A stretch of 64,000 nucleotides of DNA from Aedes albopictus (taxonomy: Eukaryota; Arthropoda; Insecta; Diptera; Culicidae), in contig NC_085138.1 in assembly GCF_035046485.1 (NCBI RefSeq), positions 21,988,440 to 22,052,439 of the forward strand, written 5' to 3'. Below the pieces are notes generated by a model. That model searched no databases. It was not told where the DNA came from and saw only the letters and a program-made list of their open reading frames with translations. Of this stretch, positions 35,211-45,799 are shown piece by piece; position 1 is the first letter of the stretch, and each line of letters begins with the position of its first letter. The position numbers and the translations under genes are program-made.

Positions 35211-36341
35211 ACAAGGTTCATGGACTTTAGGACAAAAGGTCGAAGGACAAATGGTCGAATGGACAAAAACATTAGTAGACCAAGTTACCAGCTGGTGTAT
35301 CACACATAAAAGAATAAATATTTCATGTTGTTGCACATTGAGAGAAACATTATGGTGCTGTTACAGTAGTTATATGTATTTCAGCTACTGACATTTCTAT
35401 AGGAAATGCTTCCTTTTTTTGTTTATAGGCTGTTCTTTCAAGTTGTGTTAATGTAGTATTAAATGGCAATTTGGTTCGATGTTTTGCTCAGGAATTTTTC
35501 CTTCTTAAATTTATAGGCTGCTCTTTTAAGTTTTGACTCTTTAGCTACTTATGATTCAATCAGAAAGTTTGCCTTCTTTAATTCAATAGCTGTTCTTCCT
35601 ATCTATACTGCAGCAACTACTACTACTTGTGATTAGTAATCATCCCCTTTTGGATTGATAGGTAGTTCCTACGAATTACACTGTATAAGGAAATTATTTC
35701 TTCGAATTTCGACTGTAGAAAATTATTTTGGGAGGTACGACGTTCAGTCTTTAGAGGAATAATACAAAAACGGATTCTTAAGCTTTCATAAAGCTTAAGA
35801 ATCCGTTTTAGAGTTATTCCTCCAAAGACTGAAGGCCATACCTCCCAACGAAAATAATTTCGTATTGTTTGCTCATACAATACCCAGAGATTTGATCTTC
35901 TCCAATTAAAAGATTGTTTAGCTTTATTGAATCGCTGTAATGATCGGAGTTTCAAATGACAATATTTCAGTCTATGATTCATCCTTCTTCTACCCGTAGG
36001 CTGTTCTTTCAAGGAGTACTGTTTTCCACATTTAACTTTCATGAATAACATTACTTTACATCATTCTTTTGGCTTTTACTTTCTATCATTCTAGGCATCT
36101 GTTTCAAATTGCAATGCGGTAATAAATAGCTGCATAAGCTAATAAGCTAATTTTCGTTTTTCTGTTAGATACTGATCACTTTTTCATGTCTTCCAAATTG
36201 TCTTTTGTCAATTATACCTTTTGTCCTATTTGACCTTGTGTCCATTCGACTTTTTGTCAATTCGACCTTTTGTCCATTCGACCTTTTGTCCTTTGACCTT
36301 TTGTCCTTCGACCTTATGTCTTTCGACCTTTTGTCATAGGT
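35211..36341. mobile_element. Element bounded by inverted GACAAAAGGTCGAA minisatellites
   Basis: The left edge has GGACAAAAGGTCGAAGGAC and similar units (35228-35270). The right edge has six or more units in the opposite orientation (TTCGACCTTTTGTCC, 36200-36341). Between them lie about 110-bp degenerate units with ATAGGCTGTTCTTTCAAG (35425, 35511, 35996) and a strong hairpin at 35700-35866. Tandemly repeated inverted ends are typical of foldback-type elements. No coding frame explains it. Confidence 0.65.
35700..35866. repeat. Long hairpin inside the foldback-like element
   Basis: The core GGATTCTTAAGCTTT at about 35771, a CAT loop and its exact inverse form a perfect stem. Pairing then extends outward with a few mismatches through TCAGTCTTTAGAGG / CCTCCAAAGACTGA and GGGAGGTA / TACCTCCC to about 80 bp per arm. 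Confidence 0.85.
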
Positions 36342-36695
36342 TCGGTTCATGAATTGGTGTTTGGATGCCAGGCGTTAAGTGGATAGATTGTGTGAAAATT
36401 ATTTGTGAAGCGGCACAGTTCGTTTGGTTGCATAACTTGTAGCCGTTATTCGATAGACTGACACTGTGCTGTGAAAGTAAGAAGAAAGGTAAACGCAGAG
36501 CCGGATTTACAAATGTGGGTGCCCGGGGCCACAGTGTTGTGGGGGCCCTTTTTCCTAACGATATATATTTGCTTATATATGGAAAAAATCGTGAAAAAAT
36601 CAAACAATTGTCGTTGTGGAAGATTTTGAATCATATTACAAAAAATTGCTACCCATTCATTAATAATCACAATGCAACATTTTTTTGTCTCAAGA

Positions 36696-37870
36696 GCAAA
36701 CTTAAGTGTCTCTGATAGATTTTGGGCCGCTGAATCCGAATCCGGGATCAGATTTGCTCCAACACGTTACAAATTTGAGCTATACCTCAATTTATAGGAC
36801 AAAATATGCAATTTAGGGCTTTCTTAACTGCAATCCATTAAGCATGGAAATATATTTTTTAAGCATGCAAAAGATAAATTGGTCAATTAACATCTAAATT
36901 AATGACTCATGCAAAATATTTCGTTTTACCAAATCAAATTTGATAGATTTAAGCATTTTAAGTCAGTATGTAAACTTGCATGCAACACGCAGAAAAATAA
37001 ATTGTAAACACAATTAAATTCTAATTCAAATCAACCGATTTTTCAGTTTACTATAGCGACAAACTGATTTCTAGTTTAAACTGAACTGTTCTATTGTTTG
37101 ATAATACAAATATATTCATTTGTTGAAATTTTTGACAGTTTGTTAAAAACAAACAGAGATATGGTATTTTCAACATGAAATAATGGATTGATTCAAACGA
37201 CTGCTCTTTTGCCACTAATAACCCGGAATGTGATTGTGTTGGTGACGGCAGCAACTGCGGCAGCTCGGAAATCTATTTTTAGATCGTCGATAAGCGGATG
37301 GGGAAGAGAACGACTAAAAAAAAGATAAAAAAAAAGGCGAAACCGATCAACTTTTTGTGGATACTGTCGTGAGTACCTGCACGTTATCCATCACTGCCAA
37401 AGCTGCACTTGGAAGTTTATAGATGTGTGAGTGCTTTCGGACCTTCTTAATGTTTTTTATTTTGTTGAAACAAATGAAATTTTTGACATTATATGAAATG
37501 ATGGTAATCGGTTGGTTTTATCAATAAACTCTAAATGAAAACAATTTAATATAATTTTGGAAAATGTAAATTCTCAGTTTGAAAATCAACCATGCGTTTT
37601 ATTGTTTTAAACAAGCGCCATTTTTCTGCGTGTATAGCGAAAAACTCTGCGTGAGTCGTTAATTCAGATGTTTATGTTTATATTTAATTTATGCATTGAT
37701 TGGTTAAAAAATATATTTCCATGCTTAATAGCTTGCAGTTAAAAAAGCCCAAAATCGCATATGTTGCCCTATGAATTAAGGTATAGCTCAAAATTGTGAC
37801 ATGCTGGAGCAAATCTGAGCCCGGATTCGGATTCAGCGGCCCAAAATCTGTCAGAGACACATAAGTTTGC
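36696..37870. mobile_element. Inverted-repeat element nested in the hAT
   Basis: Arms of about 220 bp match in inverse orientation. The left arm runs from GCAAACTTAAGTGTCTCTGA through TTTTGGGCCGCTGAATCC to AAGCATGGAAATATATTTTT. The right arm, reversed, gives the same order. No clean target duplication was found, so the outer limits are approximate. A second TIR unit sits in the middle (36985-37633). Confidence 0.75.
36985..37633. mobile_element. Inner TIR element with ACACGCAGAAAAAT ends
   Basis: ACACGCAGAAAAAT at the left is matched by ATTTTTCTGCGTGT at the right. The element lies between the two arms of the 36696-37870 element, a third level of nesting. The interior includes a GC-rich CTGCGGCAGCTCGG segment at about 37256. 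It is non-coding. Confidence 0.6.
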
Positions 37871-38358
37871 TTATGAGAAAGACAGAGTTATTTGAAGAAA
37901 AATTTATACCAGAGATCTTCGAGAAATTCGAGTTAATTTGCAATGCAACCGCTGAGGTAGTTTTTGCGCAAGCTGTAAAAAGAATTTCTAGCGCAATCCT
38001 TAGAAGTTTTCAGCGACCTCCCAACAGAATTTTTGACAAAATTCTGTAATCAACTTCTGGAAGAGGAAGAGCTACTGTAGAGCTATTAAAAAGGAACTTC
38101 TGATATATTCTGAAATAGTTATAATATGGTAACTATTTGTGAAATTTTAATGATAATCTGTGGTGACTTCATTTTTTTTAGGAAATTTTTAGAAAATTTT
38201 TGGTGGAGATCTAAGACGATTTTTAAGCCGAATGAAATATTTTCATGATCTATTAACATTTTTCCTCAAATTTCGTCTGCAATTTCCTATGATTTTTGCC
38301 ATAAGTTCACCAAAATTACATCCCTAATTCAGAAATCAAATCTCATAAATAAGATCTG

Positions 38359-38434
38359 AAGAAATATAGACCGAAACTTTTCGAAATAATCCTTTTATGA
38401 AGATTATTTCGAAGAGTTTCGGTCTGTATTTCTT
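38359..38434. repeat. 33-bp stem hairpin, 76 nt
   Basis: AAGAAATATAGACCGAAAC... pairs with its inverse over 33 positions with two changes that would be G-U pairs in RNA, around a 10-nt loop. The size and regularity resemble a microRNA precursor, but it is equally what a small MITE remnant would give. It lies inside the hAT-like element. Confidence 0.75.
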
Positions 38435-38748
38435 AAGCTTGCTAGAGTTTTTCTAGTACAGAAATAATTACGAATATTCAGCAGGAACTTTTCGGCTCTC
38501 CATTCTACACAGTTTTGGATATTTTTCAGAACTCAGACGAAGATTTTTACCAGGACTGTTGTTAAAACATTTTGTGCAATTGTAGAAGACTGATTTATTT
38601 ATTCAAATGAAATATTGTTATCAAGTTTTAGAGAAAGTTTGTGTAAGCCACAGGACAGATAGGTATAATATTTTCAATTAGGATGAAACAATTTTTTTTC
38701 TGCTTTTGCCACTGTGCTCATTGATTCGTCAAGGGGGCGGATGACAAA

Positions 38749-39050
38749 TCTATATATATAAAAATGAGTTTGAAGTTCCTTTGAGGCAACAAAAGTCAAG
38801 AACGGGTGGACCGATCAGCATGACTCTTGGACGGTTCGGTTCGTATTCGCGGTGGCTGTGTTTATATGTACAAAAAGTTACGAAAATCAACTCAAAAAGA
38901 TGGCAAATTGATAAAGTACTGATTTTTATAAGCTGGGAAGAAAATCAACATAATCGAAATCAAACCAATCTAGAGTGCGGTGCTTAAATGAGCTTAAAAG
39001 CTTTCAGACCACCACAAGATTGGCAAGACAGAGTTTGCCGGGACAGCTAG
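38749..39050 (+). mobile_element. Non-autonomous Helitron, 302 bp
   Basis: It begins TCTATATATATAAAAATG, the usual start of many insect Helitrons, and ends GGGACAGCTAG. Host bases are A before TC and T after CTAG, as expected of insertion between A and T. A small stem (GGCAA ... TTGCC) lies about 9 bp before CTAG. There are no inverted ends and no target duplication. It has no Rep/helicase coding capacity. Confidence 0.8.
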
Positions 39051-39491
39051 TAATTAATGTATTTGATGAGAATTAAGGATTATCTTTAAACTTATCGGAT
39101 TTGTTAAAAAAAATCACGACGAATTTTATCTAAAAATTTAAAAATTTCTTGAATAATTTATTTTAAATGTTGAATTCCGACCAAAATTTTCCGAAGAGGA
39201 ATGTAACATAAAAGAAACACTTTTTTTATCAGCCTTAAAACCACAACATGTCATATACATCCTTCCAAAATTTTATTGTTTCACATTTTCAAGAAGTAAG
39301 ATTTTGTGGGGGCCGTTAAAATGTGGGGGCCCGGGGTCATAGCTCCCCTGTCCCTCCGTAAATCAGGCCATGGGTAAACGGCTTTTTTATATCCGTTTTT
39401 AGTTCCAGGGATGGCTACGAACATACGAATAGACATGTGATGTATACGTGAGATAAAGTAGAGAGAAAGATACAAAATAGGAGGAAAAGGA

Positions 39492-39563
39492 CGAGCCAGG
39501 GATGGAACTCAGGACCTTCTGTATAAGAATCAGCATCGGTAGCCACTAGACCACTAAGCTCGC
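39492..39563 (-). mobile_element. tRNA-derived SINE head
   Basis: On the minus strand, GCGAGCTTAGTGGTCTAGTGG provides an A-box-like segment and GAGTTCCATCCCTGG a B-box-like one, spaced as in a tRNA. The remainder of the SINE would continue towards 39381. It directly abuts the right target duplication of the hAT-like element, which may therefore have landed in the SINE tail. It is not a functional tRNA: the acceptor stem does not close. Confidence 0.6.
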
Positions 39564-39760
39564 CTTTCTACGTGGTGCTATGGTACATAGGATGGTCAAA
39601 AATTATGATTTGATCGTAGGTATTTATTCAAAAAGTCGGTCAAATTCTTCGCAATCTAAATCTAATAATATGTTCAATGTTTGATTGAGAAGAAACTTTT
39701 AAATTGAAATTGATGTTGCTTTATAATAACGACCAATATATTTCAGATTTGGTGAAGATA

Positions 39761-40036
39761 ACTGAGAGGGTTAGAATCAAAGGGGTGTAAGTGACAAAAA
39801 ATCACTCTCAATTAAACGGGGTTTGAACTTTTTCATCAATTTTTCATCCCATAGAAAATGTATTGAGTTTCAAAACCGACCCAATTTTCTATGATTAATT
39901 GTAATTTTTCTAATCATCGTAAAAAAATCTTAAAAAGGTTCCTGAAAGCTTGAAACCAGAAGAATTGTTTGCTACGCTTAGTTCAAAATCGACAAAATGA
40001 TCTCTTACACCCCTTTGATTCTGGGCCCCTCAACTG
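39761..40036. mobile_element. Probable 276-bp MITE
   Basis: Inverted ends share AGAATCAAAGGGGTGTAAG (39773 onward and inverse before 40025), with TA at 39759-39760 and 40037-40038. Terminal bases beyond the shared block are imperfect. It is non-coding. Confidence 0.65.
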
Positions 40037-40444
40037 TAAACAAACAATTTTACCGACAGGAAAAAACGATTGATTTGATAAATTTAACAACTTTCGACGC
40101 ATTCTGTAGCAGTGAAATCCAACCTTGAAGTGCCACAGAGCTTTTTTGCATTCGAATTTTAGCCAATTTTATGGTCTAAATATTTTTGCTTCCATCTTAT
40201 AAGTCGTAGACAAAGGTACGTTGGAATATATGTAATTATTGGATATTTTCCTTCGGATATGACGAGAAATAACGCATACGATGAAGTTAATTTGTTACCT
40301 ACATGGAGCGTTTCAGGAAATTAAAAAAAGGTATGTTTTTTAAACAAATTAAACCCAACGGTAGTTGCCACAAAAAGTCCTTGGTGAAATGCAGCACATT
40401 ATGTAAGAATCTCGATTTTGTATGCAATTGTTACATACGATGTT

Positions 40445-40715
40445 TTATAAAGTTAGGCTTGAGTTAAAAACTTTCACACAAAAATTAAATAAAACAAAAT
40501 TTGGCTGCATCATAAAGGACACTACACCGTCTTCAACCAGAGGTTGCACTGAATGAACGAACGCTAACATGTGACAACGGACAACACACGAAAGTAGTGG
40601 TCCATTTGAGAATGTTTCGTTTGATGAAAAATTTCCACCGACTGGAGCGGGAACCGAACCCACACTCCAAGGCTTACGAAACGGTCAGACGACAGACGCT
40701 GCTAATCTTAAACCC
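40445..40715 (-). mobile_element. tRNA-derived SINE
   Basis: On the minus strand the head reads TTAGCAGCGTCTGTCGTC, then GTGGGTTCGGTTCCCGCTCC, an excellent pol III B box (plus positions about 40642-40661). It is followed by TGGAAATTTTTCATCAAACG and a body running to about 40445. The structure fits a mosquito tRNA-related SINE. A 72-codon frame within it is incidental. Confidence 0.65.
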
Positions 40716-40724
40716 ATGTAAAGG

Positions 40725-41980
40725 AGTTCTTTAAAGAATCCCTGAAGGCAATTCCAAAATAAATCTTTGAAGGAAGAAAGTTTATGAAGATAGTTCTGCC
40801 GGACTCTTTAAAGAAAATTTTTGCAGCAATTCTAGAAGAAATACTTGGATAAACTCCTAATGAAAACCATAGAAGAAATCATTGGAGGAGCACTGGAGGA
40901 ATGATTTAAAGAAATTCTGAAGTATTTCAGGAGGAATTCTTCAAATAATCTTTGGAGGAAAATTTTTGGAGAAATTCTTGGAGCAATCGTAGGAAAAATT
41001 TCATAACACATCTTTCAAGAAATCTTCGAAGAAGTCCTTCAAGGAATTTCTGAAAGATTTTTGAAAAAAATCTTCCTTGGAGAAATTCTTTAGAGAAGCC
41101 GTGAAGTAGTTTCTGAACGAAATATTGAAGAAAATGTCGCTGCAAACCTACTGAAAGAATGTTTATGAAATACTTAGAAGAATTTCTTTTCAAAGAACCC
41201 ACGTCAATTTTCCTAAGGGATTTTTGGAGAAATTCCCGAACGAGTTCAGTATTGTCTGAAGAAATAGTTTGAAGAGTTTCGGCAAGCTTCTTGGAAGAGT
41301 TCTTAAACGAGTACTCGGAGAAGTTTCTGAAGTATTCCGTACGAAATAAATCCTTGAAAACACTGGTGGAATTTCTAAAATTATGCTTAAGTGAATTCCA
41401 GGAACAATACGTAAGAAAAAATCAGGACTCTCTCAAGTTGTTGATGAAAGTTTCCTGAGGGAAATTTCAGAATGAATCATCGGAGAAATGATTGAAGATT
41501 TTCGGAAGGAACTCTTGAAGGAATCTCTGGAGAATTTTTTGTAGGAAACTTTAGAGAAATTCATGAATGGTTTTATGGAGGATTTCTTAAAGGTATCCTT
41601 GGTAGTTTTTTTTAAGAAATCTTAGGTGGAATGTCCATAAAATCGTTGGAGGAGCTCCTGCTCGAATAATTGGAGGAATTCCTGTGGAAAACCTTTATGA
41701 AATTTGTAAGAGAATCCTTGGAGAAATTTTTGAATGAGTACTCGCAGAAGTACTCAAAGATCCATGGAGAAATACTTGAATAATTCTGGAATTAATAATC
41801 TGAGGGACCAATTTGCTGAGGATTTGTGTCGGGCACATTACCTGAAAAATTGTCGTATAATTCAGTTTGGCAGGCAAAGATTTTAGACCGACTTTGATTT
41901 CAATAAGTTTCAATGAACCTACCATGACGAGAAGAACAAAACTGTCGAAAACACTTATTGACTTATTTTTCATTTATTTA
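40725..41980. repeat. Degenerate GGAATTCC-family repeat
   Basis: Recurring GAAGAAATTC, GGAGAAATTCTT and TTGGAGGAA motifs at 24-30 bp spacing, strongly diverged. A 91-codon minus frame at 40927-41202 is rich in Phe, Leu, Glu and Lys, as expected from the repeat. Confidence 0.7.
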
Positions 41981-41986
41981 GAATTA

Positions 41987-42770
41987 CCGTAAAACGGGGT
42001 ATCATTGATCAGCGGGGTAACATTGATCGGCTTGACCGACCTCATGAAATGTTCAAACAAGCATTTTACATTGAATCAGTTTCTGCTCTCGAATGGTAAT
42101 TCGCAATCTACTCTCATTTAGCTATTGAATGACGTGCAATTCATGAAAATTGAATTTCATAAACATTTAAATAAATCGATTTTTTTCATAACTGTGTTTT
42201 GTACCGCAATGAGATACATTGTCAAACATTCATGCATGGCATGAATACTAGATACAATATGAGCTTCGAAATCACTGTATTACTTCAATATGATATCCTA
42301 GAGTTGGATTTAATGATCGAAACATTTATGAAAATGCTCTTTTTCAGCAAAATATACGATTTATTAAAAGTAGGCTATCAAATCTTTCAGCCATTGCCTA
42401 CTTTTAGGCGTTATTCGAGGTTTGGAGGATTTTAATCTTAAAATAACTAAAAAAGTACATATCTTGTAAGAATTTGGACAACATATTCGAAATCAGCGAC
42501 CCCGAATTTAGTAAGTAAGGGTATTTTCAACACAAGCGAACGTTAATCACTGTCATGATCAATGTTACCCCAAATCAACAAAATCAAAAATTAGATTAAA
42601 AAATCTATTTAAACATGTTTAAAAGTTTTACAATACTTTTTTGAGTAGCCTAACACATAATCAGAGGGCCAGTACTTGTTTTAAAAACATAAAACATGTC
42701 ACATTTGCTTTAACAAGAGAATTATTCAAGAAAGATCGAAAATTCTGATCAATGTTACCCCGGATTACGG
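41987..42770. mobile_element. 784-bp TA-flanked TIR element
   Basis: Ends are CCGTAAAACGGGGTATCATT and, reversed, CCGTAATCCGGGGTAACATT, both continuing into GATCAG. TA lies at 41985-41986 and 42771-42772. A second inward copy of GGGGTAACATTGATC follows the left end, and its inverse appears near 42557. No transposase remains. The same terminus is found alone at 3699-3721. Confidence 0.85.
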
Positions 42771-42772
42771 TA

Positions 42773-43900
42773 CATCAAATTCAAGATAAAACCAAATCAA
42801 CAATATGTTACCAAACGGTAACTTTGCGCTTATGGTGGGGGAATGTAGGGAAATGTTTATATAGCTACTCCAACGGTCGCTTTGAACAGTGGGCGTCGTG
42901 CGTGTCGACCCAATGCGCGCCACGGTACATCAACGCGCAATGAAGAATGGTGAGTTTCTGCAGCCGCCTGAAGCGGGTGGCGATGTGGGCGGAAACACTG
43001 AGATCGAGAAAAAATCGGAGAATGGGACGGCGAGGGAGGTGACGAGCGGTGTTCGAGAGCAGTGAATCCCTAACCGTGCTCGAGGAAAGAAGTGCAAAGT
43101 CTTAGGGTCGGAGTTGCCACGTTTGCGGCCTCCGATCAGTGTAAAAAAGTGCGGGTCCAACCTCGTGGGGGGGGTGGGGGTTCGATTTGGGCTGTTGACG
43201 GACTAGATTACAGCACCCGCTAGCTAGGGAACAGATCGCGACAAGCTGCGGTAATCCACGTCAAACCGCCGCCACCGGTTAGTGACATTTCTTCGCTACG
43301 CTTCTCATCGGCCGCAAGTTCGTCCGGCCAGAATGTATCGGCCGCCAGACCGTATCAGGAACCCCCCCCCCCCCCCTTCCGTGCAGGAATACACTACGAG
43401 CTCACGTTAGCCGCTATTTCGTCGAATCGCGACGGCCTGCACTTTATCCTTCCATGCCGGATCGAATCCGGACCACAACCGATTGCCCGCCACCTCCGAC
43501 TGGCATCCATCGTCCGACACTTCATCGGCCGCTCTCCGGCCGCCTTCGGAGAACCCAAGGACGGCCCTGCTCGCGTCGACTCCCTAGACGCCCACGCCAT
43601 TTGTGACGCGGAAGTCGGACACCCCAAGAAGATTTCCGCCCCATAGGCCGCTCTCCGACCGCTTTCGGGGAATCTTAGGACGACCCTACTCGCGTCGGCT
43701 CTCTAGACGCCGGTACCACTTGGGTCGCGGAAGAACGGCGCCCGGGAGTCAAAAGAGGCCTTGTGAGCCCACCTCGGAAGCTGCCGTTGGCTGGATCAGC
43801 AGCTTGGGGCTTAGGCACGGCTCCTTCTGGGCCGGCGCGATCGACTCCCGGGGTCAAAAGTTGTTTCAAATATTTCTCCATAAAAAAAAACGATTCGTGG
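42773..43900. other. GC-rich interval with a local duplication
   Basis: The stretch is GC-rich relative to the rest of the window. A 119-bp segment starting GGCCGCTCTCCGGCCGCC (43527) is repeated starting GGCCGCTCTCCGACCGC (43646), with about 80% identity by eye. A run of about 15 C residues lies at 43362-43376. Overlapping frames of 77-105 codons arise from high GC and show no domain I recognise. Confidence 0.5.
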
Positions 43901-43920
43901 CTGTCAATCTCCAACATTGA

Positions 43921-44170
43921 TCATGCCCTACGCTCGCCAGATCTCTTTCCACCTGATCCGCCCACCTTACAAGCTGCCGTCCAAGTTTTCTTACCGTCCA
44001 GTTCTCTTGCGAACACTATTTTCGCAGGGTTGTTGTCCAGCATTCTCACAACATGCCCTGCCCATCGCTTTTGCCACCTTCTGGATGCTTGGTTCGAGGA
44101 AGAGTGCAGCGAGCTCAATGAAGGTGAATCTTGATCGACCGCAGATTCTTATGGAGCACAGTAGTTAGTA
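43921..44170 (-). pseudogene. RTE-like reverse transcriptase, C-terminal remnant
   Basis: The minus-strand frame contains KRWAGHVVRM followed by DNNPAKIVFAREL, the arrangement seen near the C-terminus of RTE-type non-LTR polyproteins (R-WAGHV-RM). Flanking codons are broken by frameshifts. It appears to be the 3' part of the same copy as the fragments at 44230-44439 and 44843-45285, with an internal deletion of the palm region. Confidence 0.7.
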
Positions 44171-44229
44171 GTCCCGACTGCCACTGCTGATTCACCTTCG
44201 TACATCAAGGCTAACGTTGTTGTTTGCCG

Positions 44230-44439
44230 TTAATAAGGACGGAAGGTGATCTGGGATAGCACTTTGTTAGCGGAATTCAGAATTGAGATCTCTCGGAAGT
44301 ACTCACACTCTAACTTGTCTCTTTTCTTGTAGATGGGGTAAGTAACCCCTTTCTTACACTCCTCTGGTAGCTGTTTGGTCTCCCAGATCCGGACTATTAG
44401 CCGGTGTAGGCAGGTGGATAACATTTCCGTTCCCATCTT
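44230..44439 (-). pseudogene. RTE-like reverse transcriptase, RT domain segment
   Basis: The minus frame encodes MGTEMLSTCLHRLIVRIWE, then LPEECKKGVTYPIYKK and FREISILNSANKVLSQI. This is the N-terminal half of a non-LTR RT domain (W...G...PIYKK...YR-I-LLN). It is interrupted on its upstream side by the palindrome at 44440-44842 and continues beyond it. Confidence 0.75.
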
Positions 44440-44842
44440 CAAGGTTGCGACCATTCATTTGCAGAGATTTACATTCATTTGCTATTATCTCAGTTCAGAA
44501 GCATGCTATCGAAAAACAATGTATGGATGAATTTAACCTTGTAGTTTTATCTGAAAGTTTTCCGAATAACATTGGGGTCGCTCACGCATACCAAAGTCGT
44601 GAGCGCGCTGTGAAGGCAACTTTCCACAGCGTGAATGTAATTTACATTCACCGCGTGGAGAGTTGCCTTCAAAGCTCGCTCACGACTTTGGTATATGTTT
44701 GCGACCCCAATGTTATTCGACAAACTTTCAGATAAAATTACAAGGTTAAATTCATCCATACATTGTTTTTCGATAGCATGCTTCTGAACTGAGATAATAG
44801 CAAATGAATGTAAATCTTTGCAAATGAATGGTCGCAACCTTG
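44440..44842. mobile_element. 403-bp near-perfect palindromic element with 8-bp TSD
   Basis: It starts CAAGGTTGCGACCATTC and ends with the exact inverse. The two arms of about 200 bp meet near 44641 at GTGAATGTAATTTACATTC, and both strands encode nearly the same 96-residue frame, which is a symmetry effect. Direct repeats CCCATCTT lie at 44432-44439 and 44843-44850. Removing the element and one repeat rejoins the RTE frame as LIKMGTEML. An 8-bp duplication suggests hAT-like mobilisation. Confidence 0.92.
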
Positions 44843-45285
44843 CCCATCTTGATGAGTTGCACTATGAATCCCAAAAACACAGAAGTCACTGTGACTTACT
44901 GCGCACCCCTTACCTACGCTGCCGCGACTGTTTTGTGACCATGTGTGTTGCTTGGGATATCATCCTTACCAGCTGACTTATTGTTCTTGAGCTGCTGGAT
45001 AGCATCCTTAACATTCTTCAACGTGGGAGGTGTTGCTCCCTGCTGTACTGACATAGTCATTTTCCCGCTGCCTTGGTCTTCCATGTCGACGCTTCGCGCA
45101 CTATCCAGGTGTTCGTCGAAGTGCTGCTTCCACCTTTCGAATGCCGTCCGTCCGTCAGGATGATCCCATCCTTATCCCTACACATTTCGGCTCGCGGCAT
45201 AAAGCCTTTAGGTACAGGATGCGTTGAGCTTCTGGTAGACCTTCCGTGTTTCTTGTGAACACCAGTACCATTTGTTCGCACTCTG
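44843..45285 (-). pseudogene. RTE-like element, linker and start of RT domain
   Basis: In shifting minus frames one reads FMPRAEMCRDKDGIILTDG, RWKQHFDEHLD and DAIQQLKNNKSAGKDDIPS. These are typical of the region between endonuclease and RT in RTE-like elements (R-M-R-K-G-L-D ... WK-HF---L ... LKNNK--G-D). Several frameshifts and a stop show that it is dead. It is joined to 44230-44439 across the palindrome. Confidence 0.75.
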
Positions 45286-45288
45286 CTT

Positions 45289-45395
45289 TTTGACACTGAG
45301 GAAGGCGGAAGGAGCTACAATATCACCGTGGGGGTGCCTCAGGGCTCCATCCTGGGCCCTGTACTATGGAACGCGGCGTATATGGAGTTTTGGGG
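45289..45395 (+). pseudogene. Second non-LTR RT fragment (GVPQGSILGP motif)
   Basis: The plus frame reads SYNITVGVPQGSILGPVLWN and a short continuation. GVPQGS-LGP-LWN is RT motif 4 as found in R1/I/jockey-group retrotransposons and is unlike the RTE fragments around it. Only about 35 codons are left, in the opposite orientation to its neighbours. Confidence 0.75.
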
Positions 45396-45509
45396 CCAAA
45401 CTTCCATCGGGCGTAAAGCTGGTCGGCTTTTGGAGGACTGGATGAGGTCGACACAGTTGGCAGGTGGTGGTGGTAAACAACCGCAAGTCTGAACAACAGG
45501 CAGTGGTCC

Positions 45510-45790
45510 GACTTTGCAGGGTTGTTAGCCGGCATTATTGCAACATGCCCTGCCCATCGTATCCTACCGGCTTTGGCGACCTTCTGGATGCCAGGTTCGC
45601 CGTAAATTGCAACGAGCTCTTGGTTCATTCTTCTCCGCCACACACCATTCTTCAGCACACCGCCGAAGATCTTCCTTAGCACGCGTCGCTCGAAAACTCC
45701 GAGTGCTTGCAGGTTCTCTTCAAGCATGGTCCATGTCTCGTGTCCTTAGACGACCACTGGTTTTATTAGCGTTTTGTACATGGGCATTCG
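45510..45790 (-). pseudogene. Second RTE-like C-terminal fragment
   Basis: The minus frame contains LGVFERRVLRKIFGG, GVWRRRMNQELVAIYGEP, then GRIRWAGHV. The same order is found at 59480-60358 on the plus strand. A stop lies upstream of GHETWTML (about 45748). This is the C-terminal region of a copy distinct from the one at 43921-45285, because both have their own WAGHV motif. Confidence 0.8.
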
Positions 45791-45799
45791 GAGCGTGCC

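Larger units (their letters stand above)
36496..39372. mobile_element. hAT-like composite element, 2.9 kb
   Basis: The left end reads CAGAGCCGGATTTAC and the right end in reverse complement reads CATGGCCTGATTTAC. Both continue into G-rich GGGGGCCC segments. The 8-bp sequence GGTAAACG is present at 36488-36495 and again at 39373-39380, an exact target duplication of hAT length. There is no transposase frame: most of the interior is taken up by nested elements, namely an inverted-repeat element at 36696-37870 and a Helitron at 38749-39050. It may be a decayed hAT element that served as a landing pad. Confidence 0.85.

Noticed and set aside
43394..44134. Overlapping 77-123-codon frames in the GC-rich segment
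   Set aside because: High GC lowers stop frequency. The frames overlap on both strands and cross a 119-bp duplication and an RTE remnant without any consistent product.
44445..44837. A 96-residue protein encoded identically on both strands
   Set aside because: This is a consequence of the near-perfect palindrome. The frame has no known domain, and the element is a clear insertion.
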